From contig CAJXWI010000236.1 of the NCBI GenBank assembly GCA_913062735.1, forward strand, positions 1 through 5,027: a DNA stretch of 5,027 bases, read 5' to 3'. Position numbers and translations under genes: made by a program. Source of the DNA: an uncultured Arcobacter sp. Its GTDB lineage: Bacteria; Campylobacterota; Campylobacteria; Campylobacterales; Arcobacteraceae. The notes below the pieces were generated by a model that did no database searches, was not told where the DNA came from, and saw only the letters and a program-made list of their open reading frames with translations. This document shows, in pieces, positions 1 through 4,664 of the stretch. The first letter of the stretch is position 1; each line of letters begins with the position of its first letter.

Positions 1-125
1 GTACTTGCTTGTGCAATATTACCAATATTGTCAGAAATATCAGAGGGGTTAATGTTCTCAATTGTTGAGCCACCTTCTTGCCAAGTGCCATTTATGTAAA
101 GAGCTTTTTCATAATTATATGTCAT
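1..125 (-). CDS. Aldehyde dehydrogenase family protein, N-terminal part only (gene runs off the window)
   Basis: This open frame lies on the minus strand and continues past base 1. The 41 visible codons begin MTYNYEKALYINGTWQEGGS and continue through ENINPSDISDNIGNIAQAS. The pattern 'lyIngtW..g.....i.NPsd....ig.iaqAs' is the usual N-terminus of NAD(P)-dependent aldehyde dehydrogenases, which oxidise aldehydes to carboxylic acids in the cytoplasm. The catalytic Cys and Glu lie outside the window, so activity and substrate cannot be judged. The NPSD wording recalls semialdehyde dehydrogenases of sugar-acid and amino-acid breakdown, but that is a weak hint. The ATG at 125-123 has a good AAAGGA ribosome site 6 nt upstream. 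The gene follows the RidA-family gene by only 28 nt with no terminator between, so the two are probably co-transcribed. Confidence 0.85.
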   Translation of the reverse strand, partial: MTYNYEKALYINGTWQEGGSTIENINPSDISDNIGNIAQAS

Positions 126-152
126 ATATTTTCCTTTAATTCTTAATATTTA

Positions 153-536
153 TTAATCAGCTTGAGCGTAAACGACTAACTCAACTAACATTTCTTCACG
201 TGCTAAACCTGCAACTACCACAGCCGCTCTATTTGGGAATGGAGCTTGAAAGTATTGGGCATACACTTTGTTTACAGTTGCTAAATAAGATCTGTCTGTT
301 ACGTATATGAGGACTTGTAATACTTCGTTTGTACTAACACCTGCTGATTCCAGTGTATGAACCAAGTTATCCATTGTTTGTATTGTCTGCGCTTCTATCC
401 CACCCTCAACAACATTTCCTTCTTTATCAATTGGAATTTGCGCTGTGTACAGAGTATTATTAGCAACAACTGCCCATTCAAGTGGCGCTTTTGATGCATA
501 TAAATCTGTTTTAACTGATTTCTTTTGTTTACTCAT
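153..536 (-). CDS. RidA/YjgF/YER057c/UK114 family protein (enamine/imine deaminase-like)
   Basis: The 127-aa protein matches RidA in length (E. coli RidA is 128 aa) and pattern. It has an N-terminal strand region ending in YTAQIPID (residues 30-37), a helix with TMDNLVHTLESAG (54-66), 'VLIYVTD' (75-81), 'ATVNKVYAQYF' (86-96), and the C-terminal PNRAAVVVAGL...VELVVYA. Arg103 and Glu119 align with the catalytic Arg105 and Glu120 of E. coli RidA, so hydrolysis of reactive enamines/imines to keto acids and ammonia is plausible. RidA-type proteins are trimers with active sites between subunits. Trp21 sits where RidA has Tyr17, and the usual ARLP is AGL here, so it may be a Rid subgroup with another substrate. 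The ATG has an AAAAGGAA ribosome site. The aldehyde dehydrogenase downstream and GntR gene upstream suggest a role in amine or amino-acid catabolism (inference). Confidence 0.9.
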   Translation of the reverse strand: MSKQKKSVKTDLYASKAPLEWAVVANNTLYTAQIPIDKEGNVVEGGIEAQTIQTMDNLVHTLESAGVSTNEVLQVLIYVTDRSYLATVNKVYAQYFQAPFPNRAAVVVAGLAREEMLVELVVYAQAD

Positions 537-621
537 ATTCTTCCTTTTAGCTGATTAATTTAAACTTACTTTATTTATATAATTACTTTAATATAAATTA
601 GATAGAAAAAGTTTACACCAT

Positions 622-671
622 GTTTACTTAACGTAAACTTAAGATATATTATAAGTTTACGTTAAGTAAAC
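622..671. promoter_or_regulatory. Nested inverted repeat, probable operator pair for the ridA-like/aldehyde dehydrogenase operon
   Basis: GTTTACTTAACGTAAACTTA at 622-641 is perfectly repeated in inverse orientation at 652-671, separated by 10 nt. Each arm is itself a palindrome: GTTTAC-N5-GTAAAC at 622-638 and again at 655-671. An extra GTTTAC lies at 611-616. The half-sites start at 611, 622, 633, 655 and 666, all multiples of 11 bp apart, so they face the same side of the helix. This suits cooperative binding by a dimeric repressor or activator. The GntR/FCD regulator encoded just upstream is the obvious candidate (inference). The palindromes lie outside any gene, between the gntR terminator and the RidA-family start. 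Confidence 0.75.
648..653 (-). promoter_or_regulatory. Candidate -10 box for the ridA-like operon, inside the operator
   Basis: The minus strand reads TATAAT, placed exactly in the spacer between the two palindromes at 622-638 and 655-671. There is no good -35 box, as is usual in Campylobacterota. Transcription would begin near 641 and give a leader of about 105 nt. A weaker alternative is TATATT at 590-595 (minus), closer to the gene. In that case the palindromes would lie upstream of the promoter. Confidence 0.5.
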
Positions 672-755
672 TTATTGTTTTTTCCATTGAAGTATAAATT
701 AAATATTTCAAAAGTCTATATAGTAGTAGTCTTGGAAAGAATTTATAGATTAATT

Positions 756-792
756 AAAACAGAAAAACTATTTTTAGATTTTTTTCTGTTTT
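756..792 (-). terminator. Probable intrinsic terminator of the GntR-family gene
   Basis: AAAACAGAAAAA at 756-767 pairs perfectly with TTTTTCTGTTTT at 781-792, a 12-bp stem with a 13-nt loop. It starts about 20 nt after the stop codon of the regulator gene. Read on the minus strand the second arm ends in CTGTTTT and continues TTAATT, giving a short U-run. The stem has only two G-C pairs, so termination may be weak. Confidence 0.5.
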
Positions 793-812
793 CAAAGTTT
801 TAGAATTTGTGG

Positions 813-1457
813 TTAAATTGAGTTCTTTTTGACAAAATTTTCAATATAGTCAATAATTTCATCTACATATTTGACTGCATCTTCTTTTTTTTCATCAAAG
901 ACTGCTTGTAGTATTTTTTTATGTAATTCTCGAACAACAACATTATCTTCTTTTTTTGCATAGTAGTACCAAAAACGACGAGATAAACCTTGTACATTTC
1001 TAAGCTCTTCATAAATAAAAAAGTTCTTAGAAGCTTTGGATAAAACTTCTTGACGTCGTTCTAGCCAATTTAAAAATTCTGGCTCACTTAAATTATCAAC
1101 GCTGGTTAATAATTCTTCAATGTTATCTCTATCTGCTTGAGTTAATCTTTTGATTGCACATTCAACACATGTTTTAAGTATTGATCTTCTCATTTCTAAT
1201 AATTGCAGTTGTATGGAAGAATTCATCTCAGGAATAATAACACCTACCTTTGAGAAGTTAACTAAAAACCTTCTAGATAGTAATAATAAGGCTTCGTGAA
1301 CGGGTGTTCTTCCAGCTCCTATCATATCACATATGTCTTTTTCTGTCAGCACACTACCTGGCTCAATCTCACAGAAAATAATTTTATGTTCAAGTTGTTC
1401 ATAAACTTGTTCTGTGATTGTTTGAGTTTTAGATCTTTTTATTTTATTTTGTTGCAT
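813..1457 (-). CDS. GntR-family transcriptional regulator, FCD (FadR-like) subfamily
   Basis: This 214-aa protein has the FadR-subfamily layout. The winged helix-turn-helix spans about residues 12-75, with 'LTEKDICDMIGAGRTPVHEALLLL' (37-60) closely following the family pattern 'lsE..la..lgvSRtPVreAL..L'. An all-helical FCD effector domain covers about 80-210. In metal-binding FCD proteins an Asp and three His hold a metal that contacts the effector. Here only His179 (ELHKKILQAV) remains. The helix-4 motif D..FH is replaced by RRQEVLSKASKN, and no His occupies the last position. Effector binding is therefore probably metal-independent, as in FadR. It lies upstream of, and in the same direction as, the RidA/aldehyde dehydrogenase genes, and is the likely reader of the palindromes at 622-671. 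ATG at 1457 has CAGG 7 nt upstream. Confidence 0.88.
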   Translation of the reverse strand: MQQNKIKRSKTQTITEQVYEQLEHKIIFCEIEPGSVLTEKDICDMIGAGRTPVHEALLLLSRRFLVNFSKVGVIIPEMNSSIQLQLLEMRRSILKTCVECAIKRLTQADRDNIEELLTSVDNLSEPEFLNWLERRQEVLSKASKNFFIYEELRNVQGLSRRFWYYYAKKEDNVVVRELHKKILQAVFDEKKEDAVKYVDEIIDYIENFVKKNSI

Positions 1458-1484
1458 TTTATTACCTGTATGTTTCTTAATCGT

Positions 1485-1490
1485 ATTATA
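1485..1490 (-). promoter_or_regulatory. Probable -10 box of the GntR-family gene
   Basis: The minus strand carries a perfect TATAAT preceded by T-rich DNA, with no clear -35 hexamer. This is the usual vegetative promoter style of Campylobacterota. Transcription would start near 1478, about 20 nt before the ATG at 1457. No copy of the GTTTAC palindrome is seen here, so self-regulation through that site is not supported. Confidence 0.6.
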
Positions 1491-1599
1491 ATCAGAAAAA
1501 CATTAAAAAAATACCAACAGAGATGAAAATAAGAAGTTTTTTCTTTTTAACTAATTTTCAGAGAGAAAAATATTGTAATTATTCTCTCTAAGTTGGCTT

Positions 1600-2055
1600 C
1601 TACAATTTCTCACAATCTTCAATGCCAACTGAGTGTTCAAACAATGGTTTGGGCTCTTTTGTTTCATATACATATTCAAATACAGCATTTCTTTCATAGA
1701 TAAGATATTTAAAAAAAGGCTCCTTGCACGCTAAATTAATGTCTGCTGTAAAGAGTTTAATCTGTAGAGTACTCAAAAAAGAATCTATTGAAACACCTGA
1801 TACATCTTTTAAAAATTGAGCATTTGTATCAATTTGTTTTATATATTGGTATTTGTTTTTACTGGTATGCACGTTGACAAGAGTTGTTATTGGATCTATT
1901 TGTAAAGGAAGATTTTTTATAGATTGTGAAACAACATATTGTAAAATTTCCTCTATTTTAAATTTGCTCATGTGAGAAAAGTTACTGTTTTCAGGCGGTT
2001 TATCCTGCGCGAATAAACTTAATGATAAGAAAATCATTACTATAATTTTATACAT
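1600..2055 (-). CDS. Small secreted protein of unknown function
   Basis: This 151-aa protein starts with a short, typical signal peptide (MYKIIVMIFLSLSLFAQ, cleavage probably after Ala16) and has no lipobox, so it should be a soluble periplasmic or exported protein. The mature part has the order 'IKNLPLQIDPITTLVNV' (46-62), a middle helical stretch, Cys110 in LACKEPFFKYLI, 'VFEYVYET' (125-132), and Cys148 in IEDCEKL at the very end. This order (PxxxDxxTTLxxV, Cys, YxY strand, terminal Cys) resembles a group of small uncharacterised secreted proteins in Proteobacteria. I recall that pattern but cannot name the family. The two Cys could form a disulfide. ATG at 2055 has AAGGA 5 nt upstream. It is divergent from the 31-codon gene at 2234. 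Confidence 0.8.
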   Translation of the reverse strand: MYKIIVMIFLSLSLFAQDKPPENSNFSHMSKFKIEEILQYVVSQSIKNLPLQIDPITTLVNVHTSKNKYQYIKQIDTNAQFLKDVSGVSIDSFLSTLQIKLFTADINLACKEPFFKYLIYERNAVFEYVYETKEPKPLFEHSVGIEDCEKL

Positions 2056-2083
2056 AGAATTCCTTAGTTAGAAGATTTTGAAT

Positions 2084-2089
2084 ATTCTA
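2084..2089 (-). promoter_or_regulatory. Candidate -10 box for the secreted-protein gene
   Basis: The minus strand reads TAGAAT after a run of T-rich DNA (2091-2110), a common Campylobacterota promoter layout. It lies about 30 nt before the ATG at 2055. A second candidate, TATAAT on the minus strand at 2147-2152, would give a leader of about 90 nt. Confidence 0.4.
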
Positions 2090-2170
2090 TATAAAAAAAA
2101 TCAAGAAAAAATTATTAGTCACTCAATTCTAAAAGTTTTCGATAATATTATATTTTTTGAGGTATTAAAT

Positions 2171-2188
2171 TTGACAGTTTGATGACAG
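2171..2188. promoter_or_regulatory. Pho-box-like direct repeat (candidate OmpR/PhoB-type response-regulator site)
   Basis: The plus strand has TGACAGTT twice, at 2172-2179 and 2183-2190, spaced by 11 bp. Read on the minus strand the 18 nt are CTGTCATCAAACTGTCAA. These match the E. coli PhoB box consensus, CTGTCATAWAWCTGTCAY (recalled), at 16 of 18 positions. The repeat ends exactly 10 nt before a perfect TATAAT on the plus strand (2199-2204), the normal distance from a Pho box to a -10 box. The orientation, however, is reversed relative to E. coli for a plus-strand gene. On the minus strand the nearest good -10 (2147-2152) is too far at 18 nt. Confidence 0.5.
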
Positions 2189-2198
2189 TTACTTATCA

Positions 2199-2204
2199 TA
2201 TAAT
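2199..2204 (+). promoter_or_regulatory. -10 box for the 31-codon gene and downstream solute-binding-fold gene
   Basis: A perfect TATAAT lies 10 nt after the repeat at 2171-2188, which takes the place of a -35 box. Transcription would begin near 2211, giving a leader of about 23 nt to the ATG at 2234. TTGACA at 2171-2176 is 22 nt from this box, too far for a normal sigma-70 spacer. Confidence 0.6.
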
Positions 2205-2233
2205 TACACTATCACAAAAATAAAGAAGAAAAA

Positions 2234-2329
2234 ATGGAAGAATTATTGGGTTTTATAGTAATTTTAGTGTTGATGTTTGCCTTTGAGCCAAAGAGAGAAT
2301 TTAATAAGCAACGACAAATCGTAGGATAA
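2234..2329 (+). CDS. Candidate 31-residue single-pass membrane peptide
   Basis: The short frame reads MEELLGFIVILVLMFAFEPK followed by REFNKQRQIVG and a TAA stop. Residues 4-17 are an uninterrupted hydrophobic stretch, rather short but enough for one membrane span. An acidic start (Glu2, Glu3) and a basic tail (Lys20, Arg21, Lys25, Arg27) predict the C-terminus inside the cell by the positive-inside rule. A perfect -10 box precedes it with a leader of sensible length. The ribosome site is weak (AAAGAAG, 5 nt before ATG). The next gene starts 28 nt downstream on the same strand, so the two probably share a transcript. I do not recognise the peptide. Small peptides of this form often bind and tune larger membrane complexes, but no partner is identified. 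It could instead be a chance frame in a leader. Confidence 0.5.
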   Translation: MEELLGFIVILVLMFAFEPKREFNKQRQIVG

Positions 2330-2357
2330 TGTTAATTATTACAATGAAGGGATTTAG

Positions 2358-3047
2358 ATGAAAAATAATTCACTTGATAGAAACTTACTTCAAATCCTTG
2401 CACCAAAAGGATATCTTCGTGTGGCAATTAATTTGGGCAATAAGGTACTAGCTCAAAAAGATCCTCACAGTGGAGTTCTTAGTGGTCTAACAGTCAAACT
2501 GGCTTCAAAACTAGCAGTTGAGCTCAACTTAGACATAAGGTTTATTGAGTATAAAGCCGCTGGAAAAGTAGTCCATGCATCACAAAAAGATGAGTGGGAT
2601 ATAGCCTTTTTAGCTATTGACCCACTTCGAGCAAAGAGTATACTTTTTACAAAACCATATATCATTATAGAAGGGGCTTACATGGTTCGTAAAAGTTCAA
2701 CTTTAAAACATGCCAATGAAGTAGATAAAAATGGTACCCAAATTGTTGTTGGAAAAGATGCAGCATATGATTTGTATCTCACTCGTAACTTAAAAGAGGC
2801 AGAAATTCTCAGAGCTCCTACAACTACTCTTGCTCCAAGTTTATTTTTAGAACAAAATATTGAAGTACTTGCTGGTATAAAAGGGCCTCTGATAGATTTG
2901 GCAAGTGAAAGTAGTGATTTGAGAGTATTGGATGGAATATTTATGGAAATAAAACAAGCCATGGCACTTCCTTTAAAATCACATGAAGTAAAACATATCG
3001 TGGATGAGTTTATTGATGATTTTATTAAAAGTAAAATTATAAATTAG
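2358..3047 (+). CDS. Type-3 solute-binding-fold protein (SBP_bac_3-like) without signal peptide
   Basis: The 229-aa protein follows the amino-acid-type ABC solute-binding fold: 'APKGYLRVAINLGNKVLAQ' (15-33), 'GLTVKLASKLAVELNLDIRFIEY' (43-65), 'AAGKVVHASQKDEWDIAFLAIDPLRAKSILFTKPYIIIEGAYMV' in two stretches (67-84, 85-110), and the second lobe with 'IVVGKDAAYDLYLTRNL' (129-145). It covers almost the whole fold but has no signal peptide or lipobox. A stop codon (TAG, 2355-2357) sits directly before the ATG in frame, so a missed secretory start is excluded. AAGGGA 5 nt upstream is a good ribosome site. It may therefore be cytoplasmic, sensing a small ligand or acting as an enzyme-like variant. 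Similar leaderless stand-alone proteins exist in other bacteria (recalled). No ABC permease or ATPase gene lies nearby. The ligand is unknown. Confidence 0.85.
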   Translation: MKNNSLDRNLLQILAPKGYLRVAINLGNKVLAQKDPHSGVLSGLTVKLASKLAVELNLDIRFIEYKAAGKVVHASQKDEWDIAFLAIDPLRAKSILFTKPYIIIEGAYMVRKSSTLKHANEVDKNGTQIVVGKDAAYDLYLTRNLKEAEILRAPTTTLAPSLFLEQNIEVLAGIKGPLIDLASESSDLRVLDGIFMEIKQAMALPLKSHEVKHIVDEFIDDFIKSKIIN

Positions 3048-3053
3048 AACAAA

Positions 3054-3072
3054 TTAGCAATCTCATCCAATA
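3054..3072 (+). promoter_or_regulatory. AraC-type half-site, copy 1 (upstream of the regulator gene)
   Basis: The sequence is TTAGCAATCTCATCCAATA. It is identical at 16 of 19 positions to 3931-3949 and ends 31 nt before the ATG at 3104. The core TAGC-N7-TCC matches the arrangement of the E. coli araI1 half-site (TAGC-N7-TCCATA, recalled). Centred about 41 bp before the expected transcription start, it sits where a class II activator would touch RNA polymerase. It suggests autoregulation by the protein encoded at 3104. Confidence 0.7.
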
Positions 3073-3089
3073 TATTTACATATGCTATA

Positions 3090-3098
3090 TGGTATAAT
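3090..3098 (+). promoter_or_regulatory. Extended -10 box of the AraC-family gene, leaderless layout
   Basis: TGGTATAAT is a perfect extended -10 (TGn plus TATAAT). Its last base is only 5 nt before the ATG at 3104. Transcription normally starts 6-7 nt after a -10, so the mRNA should begin at or within a base or two of the ATG. No Shine-Dalgarno sequence is present before the start codon. Confidence 0.65.
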
Positions 3099-3103
3099 TA
3101 TTT

Positions 3104-3934
3104 ATGGAAGAAGTAAAAAAGAAGATTCATTTTACAAAGTTTTGGAAGCCAAATATTCAAGATGATATACTTTTATTTAAGGGGCACTTTAATACCTTTG
3201 AGTTTGATAAACACGCCCATGAAGAATATACGCTAACTTTAGTTCATGATGGAAATATGACTGCATATTTGGATGGTAGTAGTCAAAAATTTACTAAGTC
3301 AACTATTCTAACAATCAATCCCGATAAAATACATGCCTGTAAAACTTACGATGAAGAAGGATATAACTACACTTCTTTGTACTTCAATGAAGATGTGTTA
3401 AAGCAACTTGCAAAAGACGAGTTTGGTAAGAACAGATTGTATTTTGATAAAACAACACTTTTTAATCAAACAATATATAATAAGTTGGCATATCTTATTG
3501 CAAGTGAAGAGCAAGGTTTAATTTCAAAACTAGAGTTTGAAGTGGGTCTTATTGAAGCTTTAAAAAGTACTTTTATGTTAAATACAAATCGTATCTCACT
3601 TAAAAACATTTCTAGCCATGATAAACTGATATCTAAAGCAAAAGAGTTTATCAATGATAATTTCTTCGTAAATCTTAGTTTAGATGATATTGCAAATGAA
3701 ATGAACATTTCAAAGTATCATTTTTTAAGACTCTTTAAACAAAAAACCCATTTCTCCCCTCACGAATATCTTATGAACAGAAGATTGGAAAAAGCAAAAC
3801 AATCCCTCCAAAAGGGTGAATCAATCATAAATTCAGCATATTCTTGTGGTTTTAATGATCAAAGTCATTTGCATAGAAGATTTAAAGCTACCATGGGAAT
3901 GACTCCTAAAAACTATCAAGACTTTTTTATTTAG
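3104..3934 (+). CDS. AraC-family transcriptional regulator with N-terminal cupin domain
   Basis: The 276-aa protein has the common two-domain plan. Residues about 15-140 form an AraC-type cupin sensor: 'FDKHAHEEYTLTLVHDG' (34-50) and 'ILTINPDKIHACK' (68-80) supply His37, His39 and His77 at the usual cupin positions. Residues 174-276 form the DNA-binding domain with two helix-turn-helices, at 191-212 (LSLDDIANEMNISKYHFLRLFK) and 241-262 (IINSAYSCGFNDQSHLHRRF plus KA), ending in the signature GMTPKNY. Cytoplasmic; it probably senses a small ligand. A TAA in frame at 3095-3097 makes ATG 3104 the first possible start, although no ribosome site precedes it. The same site lies before this gene and before azlC, pointing to control of itself and of the exporter (inference). 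Cupin-AraC regulators next to azlCD are familiar in other bacteria. Confidence 0.92.
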   Translation: MEEVKKKIHFTKFWKPNIQDDILLFKGHFNTFEFDKHAHEEYTLTLVHDGNMTAYLDGSSQKFTKSTILTINPDKIHACKTYDEEGYNYTSLYFNEDVLKQLAKDEFGKNRLYFDKTTLFNQTIYNKLAYLIASEEQGLISKLEFEVGLIEALKSTFMLNTNRISLKNISSHDKLISKAKEFINDNFFVNLSLDDIANEMNISKYHFLRLFKQKTHFSPHEYLMNRRLEKAKQSLQKGESIINSAYSCGFNDQSHLHRRFKATMGMTPKNYQDFFI

Positions 3935-3949
3935 CAAGCTAGTCCAATA
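3931..3949 (+). promoter_or_regulatory. AraC-type half-site, copy 2 (upstream of azlC)
   Basis: TTAGCAAGCTAGTCCAATA repeats the element at 3054-3072 with 3 mismatches, all inside the variable middle. It ends 31 nt before the azlC ATG, exactly the distance seen at the regulator gene. The first four bases overlap the regulator's stop codon. It also forms the left arm of an 11-bp imperfect hairpin (3930-3940 with 3962-3972, one G-T pair). That hairpin has no U-run and is not a convincing terminator. Confidence 0.72.
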
Positions 3950-3965
3950 CTTTTCTGCTCAAGTT

Positions 3966-3974
3966 TGCTAAAAT
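3966..3974 (+). promoter_or_regulatory. Extended -10 box of azlC, leaderless layout
   Basis: TGCTAAAAT fits an extended -10 (TGn plus TAAAAT) and ends 6 nt before the azlC ATG, so transcription should begin at the start codon itself. The bases between are CCTCCT, which is the anti-Shine-Dalgarno rather than the Shine-Dalgarno sequence. No -35 box is evident at the proper distance; the AraC-type site occupies the upstream region. Confidence 0.55.
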
Positions 3975-3980
3975 CCTCCT

Positions 3981-4664
3981 ATGAAAAATGATTTTAGAAA
4001 TGGATTTATCTCAAATATTCCAATAGGTATAAGTGTTTTTGCTTATGGCTCTGTATTAGGAATGCTTTGCATTCAAAAAGATGTAAGTTTACTTGAACTT
4101 ATTTTGATGAACACGCTTATTTTTGCAGGCTCTGCTCAGTTTGTAATAGTAGAGATGTGGAGTAGTTCTTTGGATATATTAAGTATCACACTAACAGCTT
4201 TGATGGTAAACCTTAGGTATTTTCTCATAGGAGCATCCCTTAATCCTTTGTTTGTTGGAAGCACGAGGCTAGAAAAATTTAAGTTCATGCATCTGGTTGC
4301 TGATGAAAATTGGGCTGTGACAATAAATAAGATGAATAATGAACCAATATCTCCAAGCTTTTTATTTGGTGGCGGAGTTTCTATCCTTTTTACTTGGTCC
4401 TTAGGCACCATATCGGGATATAGTCTTGGTGGTTTTATAAGTGATCCTGCAAAGTTTGGTTTGGATTTTGCTTTTGTGTCTATATTTTTTGCTCTAGCAC
4501 TTAGTATGTATAAAGGCAAACAAAATATATTACCATGGATAGTGACAGCTTTAGTTGCTGTTATTGTTGAGAGTCTAATAGAAGGGAAATCATATATAGT
4601 AATAGGTGCAATAGCAGGTACTCTGGTTGCTGTGTTCCAAGAAAAAAAGGAATCAAATGGATAA
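3981..4664 (+). CDS. azlC: AzlC family protein, large subunit of branched-chain amino acid exporter
   Basis: This 227-aa inner-membrane protein carries the AzlC/YgaZ hallmarks in order: 'PIGISVFAYGSVLG' (14-27), 'FAGSAQFVIVEMW' (48-60), 'ALMVNLRYFLIGASL' (73-87), 'HLVADENWA' (104-112), 'FTWSLGTISGYSLGG' (137-151), and 'LDFAFVSIFFA' (161-171), followed by hydrophobic C-terminal spans. Length is normal for the family (about 230). With AzlD it forms a two-part exporter. Known members move branched-chain amino acids or analogues (B. subtilis azaleucine efflux, E. coli YgaZH valine export). The exact substrate here is not shown. It overlaps azlD by 8 nt. The start lacks a ribosome site and probably lies at the 5' end of a leaderless mRNA controlled by the adjacent AraC-family protein. 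The stop before the ATG region and family alignment support this start. Confidence 0.92.
   Translation: MKNDFRNGFISNIPIGISVFAYGSVLGMLCIQKDVSLLELILMNTLIFAGSAQFVIVEMWSSSLDILSITLTALMVNLRYFLIGASLNPLFVGSTRLEKFKFMHLVADENWAVTINKMNNEPISPSFLFGGGVSILFTWSLGTISGYSLGGFISDPAKFGLDFAFVSIFFALALSMYKGKQNILPWIVTALVAVIVESLIEGKSYIVIGAIAGTLVAVFQEKKESNG

Noticed and set aside
622..671. The 20-bp inverted repeat as an intrinsic terminator
   Set aside because: Read on the plus strand a T-run (678-682) follows within several bases, but no plus-strand gene lies upstream. On the minus strand no U-run follows directly. The nested palindromes and phasing fit an operator better.
661..690. Very short minus-strand frame (12 codons, MEKTISLLNVNL) overlapping the palindrome
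   Set aside because: It has no ribosome site or promoter, and it lies upstream of the predicted transcription start.
1296..1526. Open frame of 76 codons on the plus strand
   Set aside because: It lies mostly antisense to the GntR-family gene, covers that gene's promoter, and the translation resembles no protein family.
1560..1589. Hairpin AGAGAGAA / TTCTCTCT just after the secreted-protein gene as its terminator
   Set aside because: The stem is 8 bp with a mismatch inside, and no U-run follows on the minus strand. A real terminator in this gap is possible but not shown.
3930..3972. Hairpin spanning the regulator stop codon and the azlC -10 as a terminator
   Set aside because: There is no U-run after the second arm, the loop is 21 nt, and both arms are already explained by the AraC-type site and the -10 region.
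4627..4656. TTG start that would extend AzlD by ten residues
   Set aside because: It has no ribosome site, adds a charged stretch not typical of the family, and the ATG at 4657 has AAGGA at the ideal distance.
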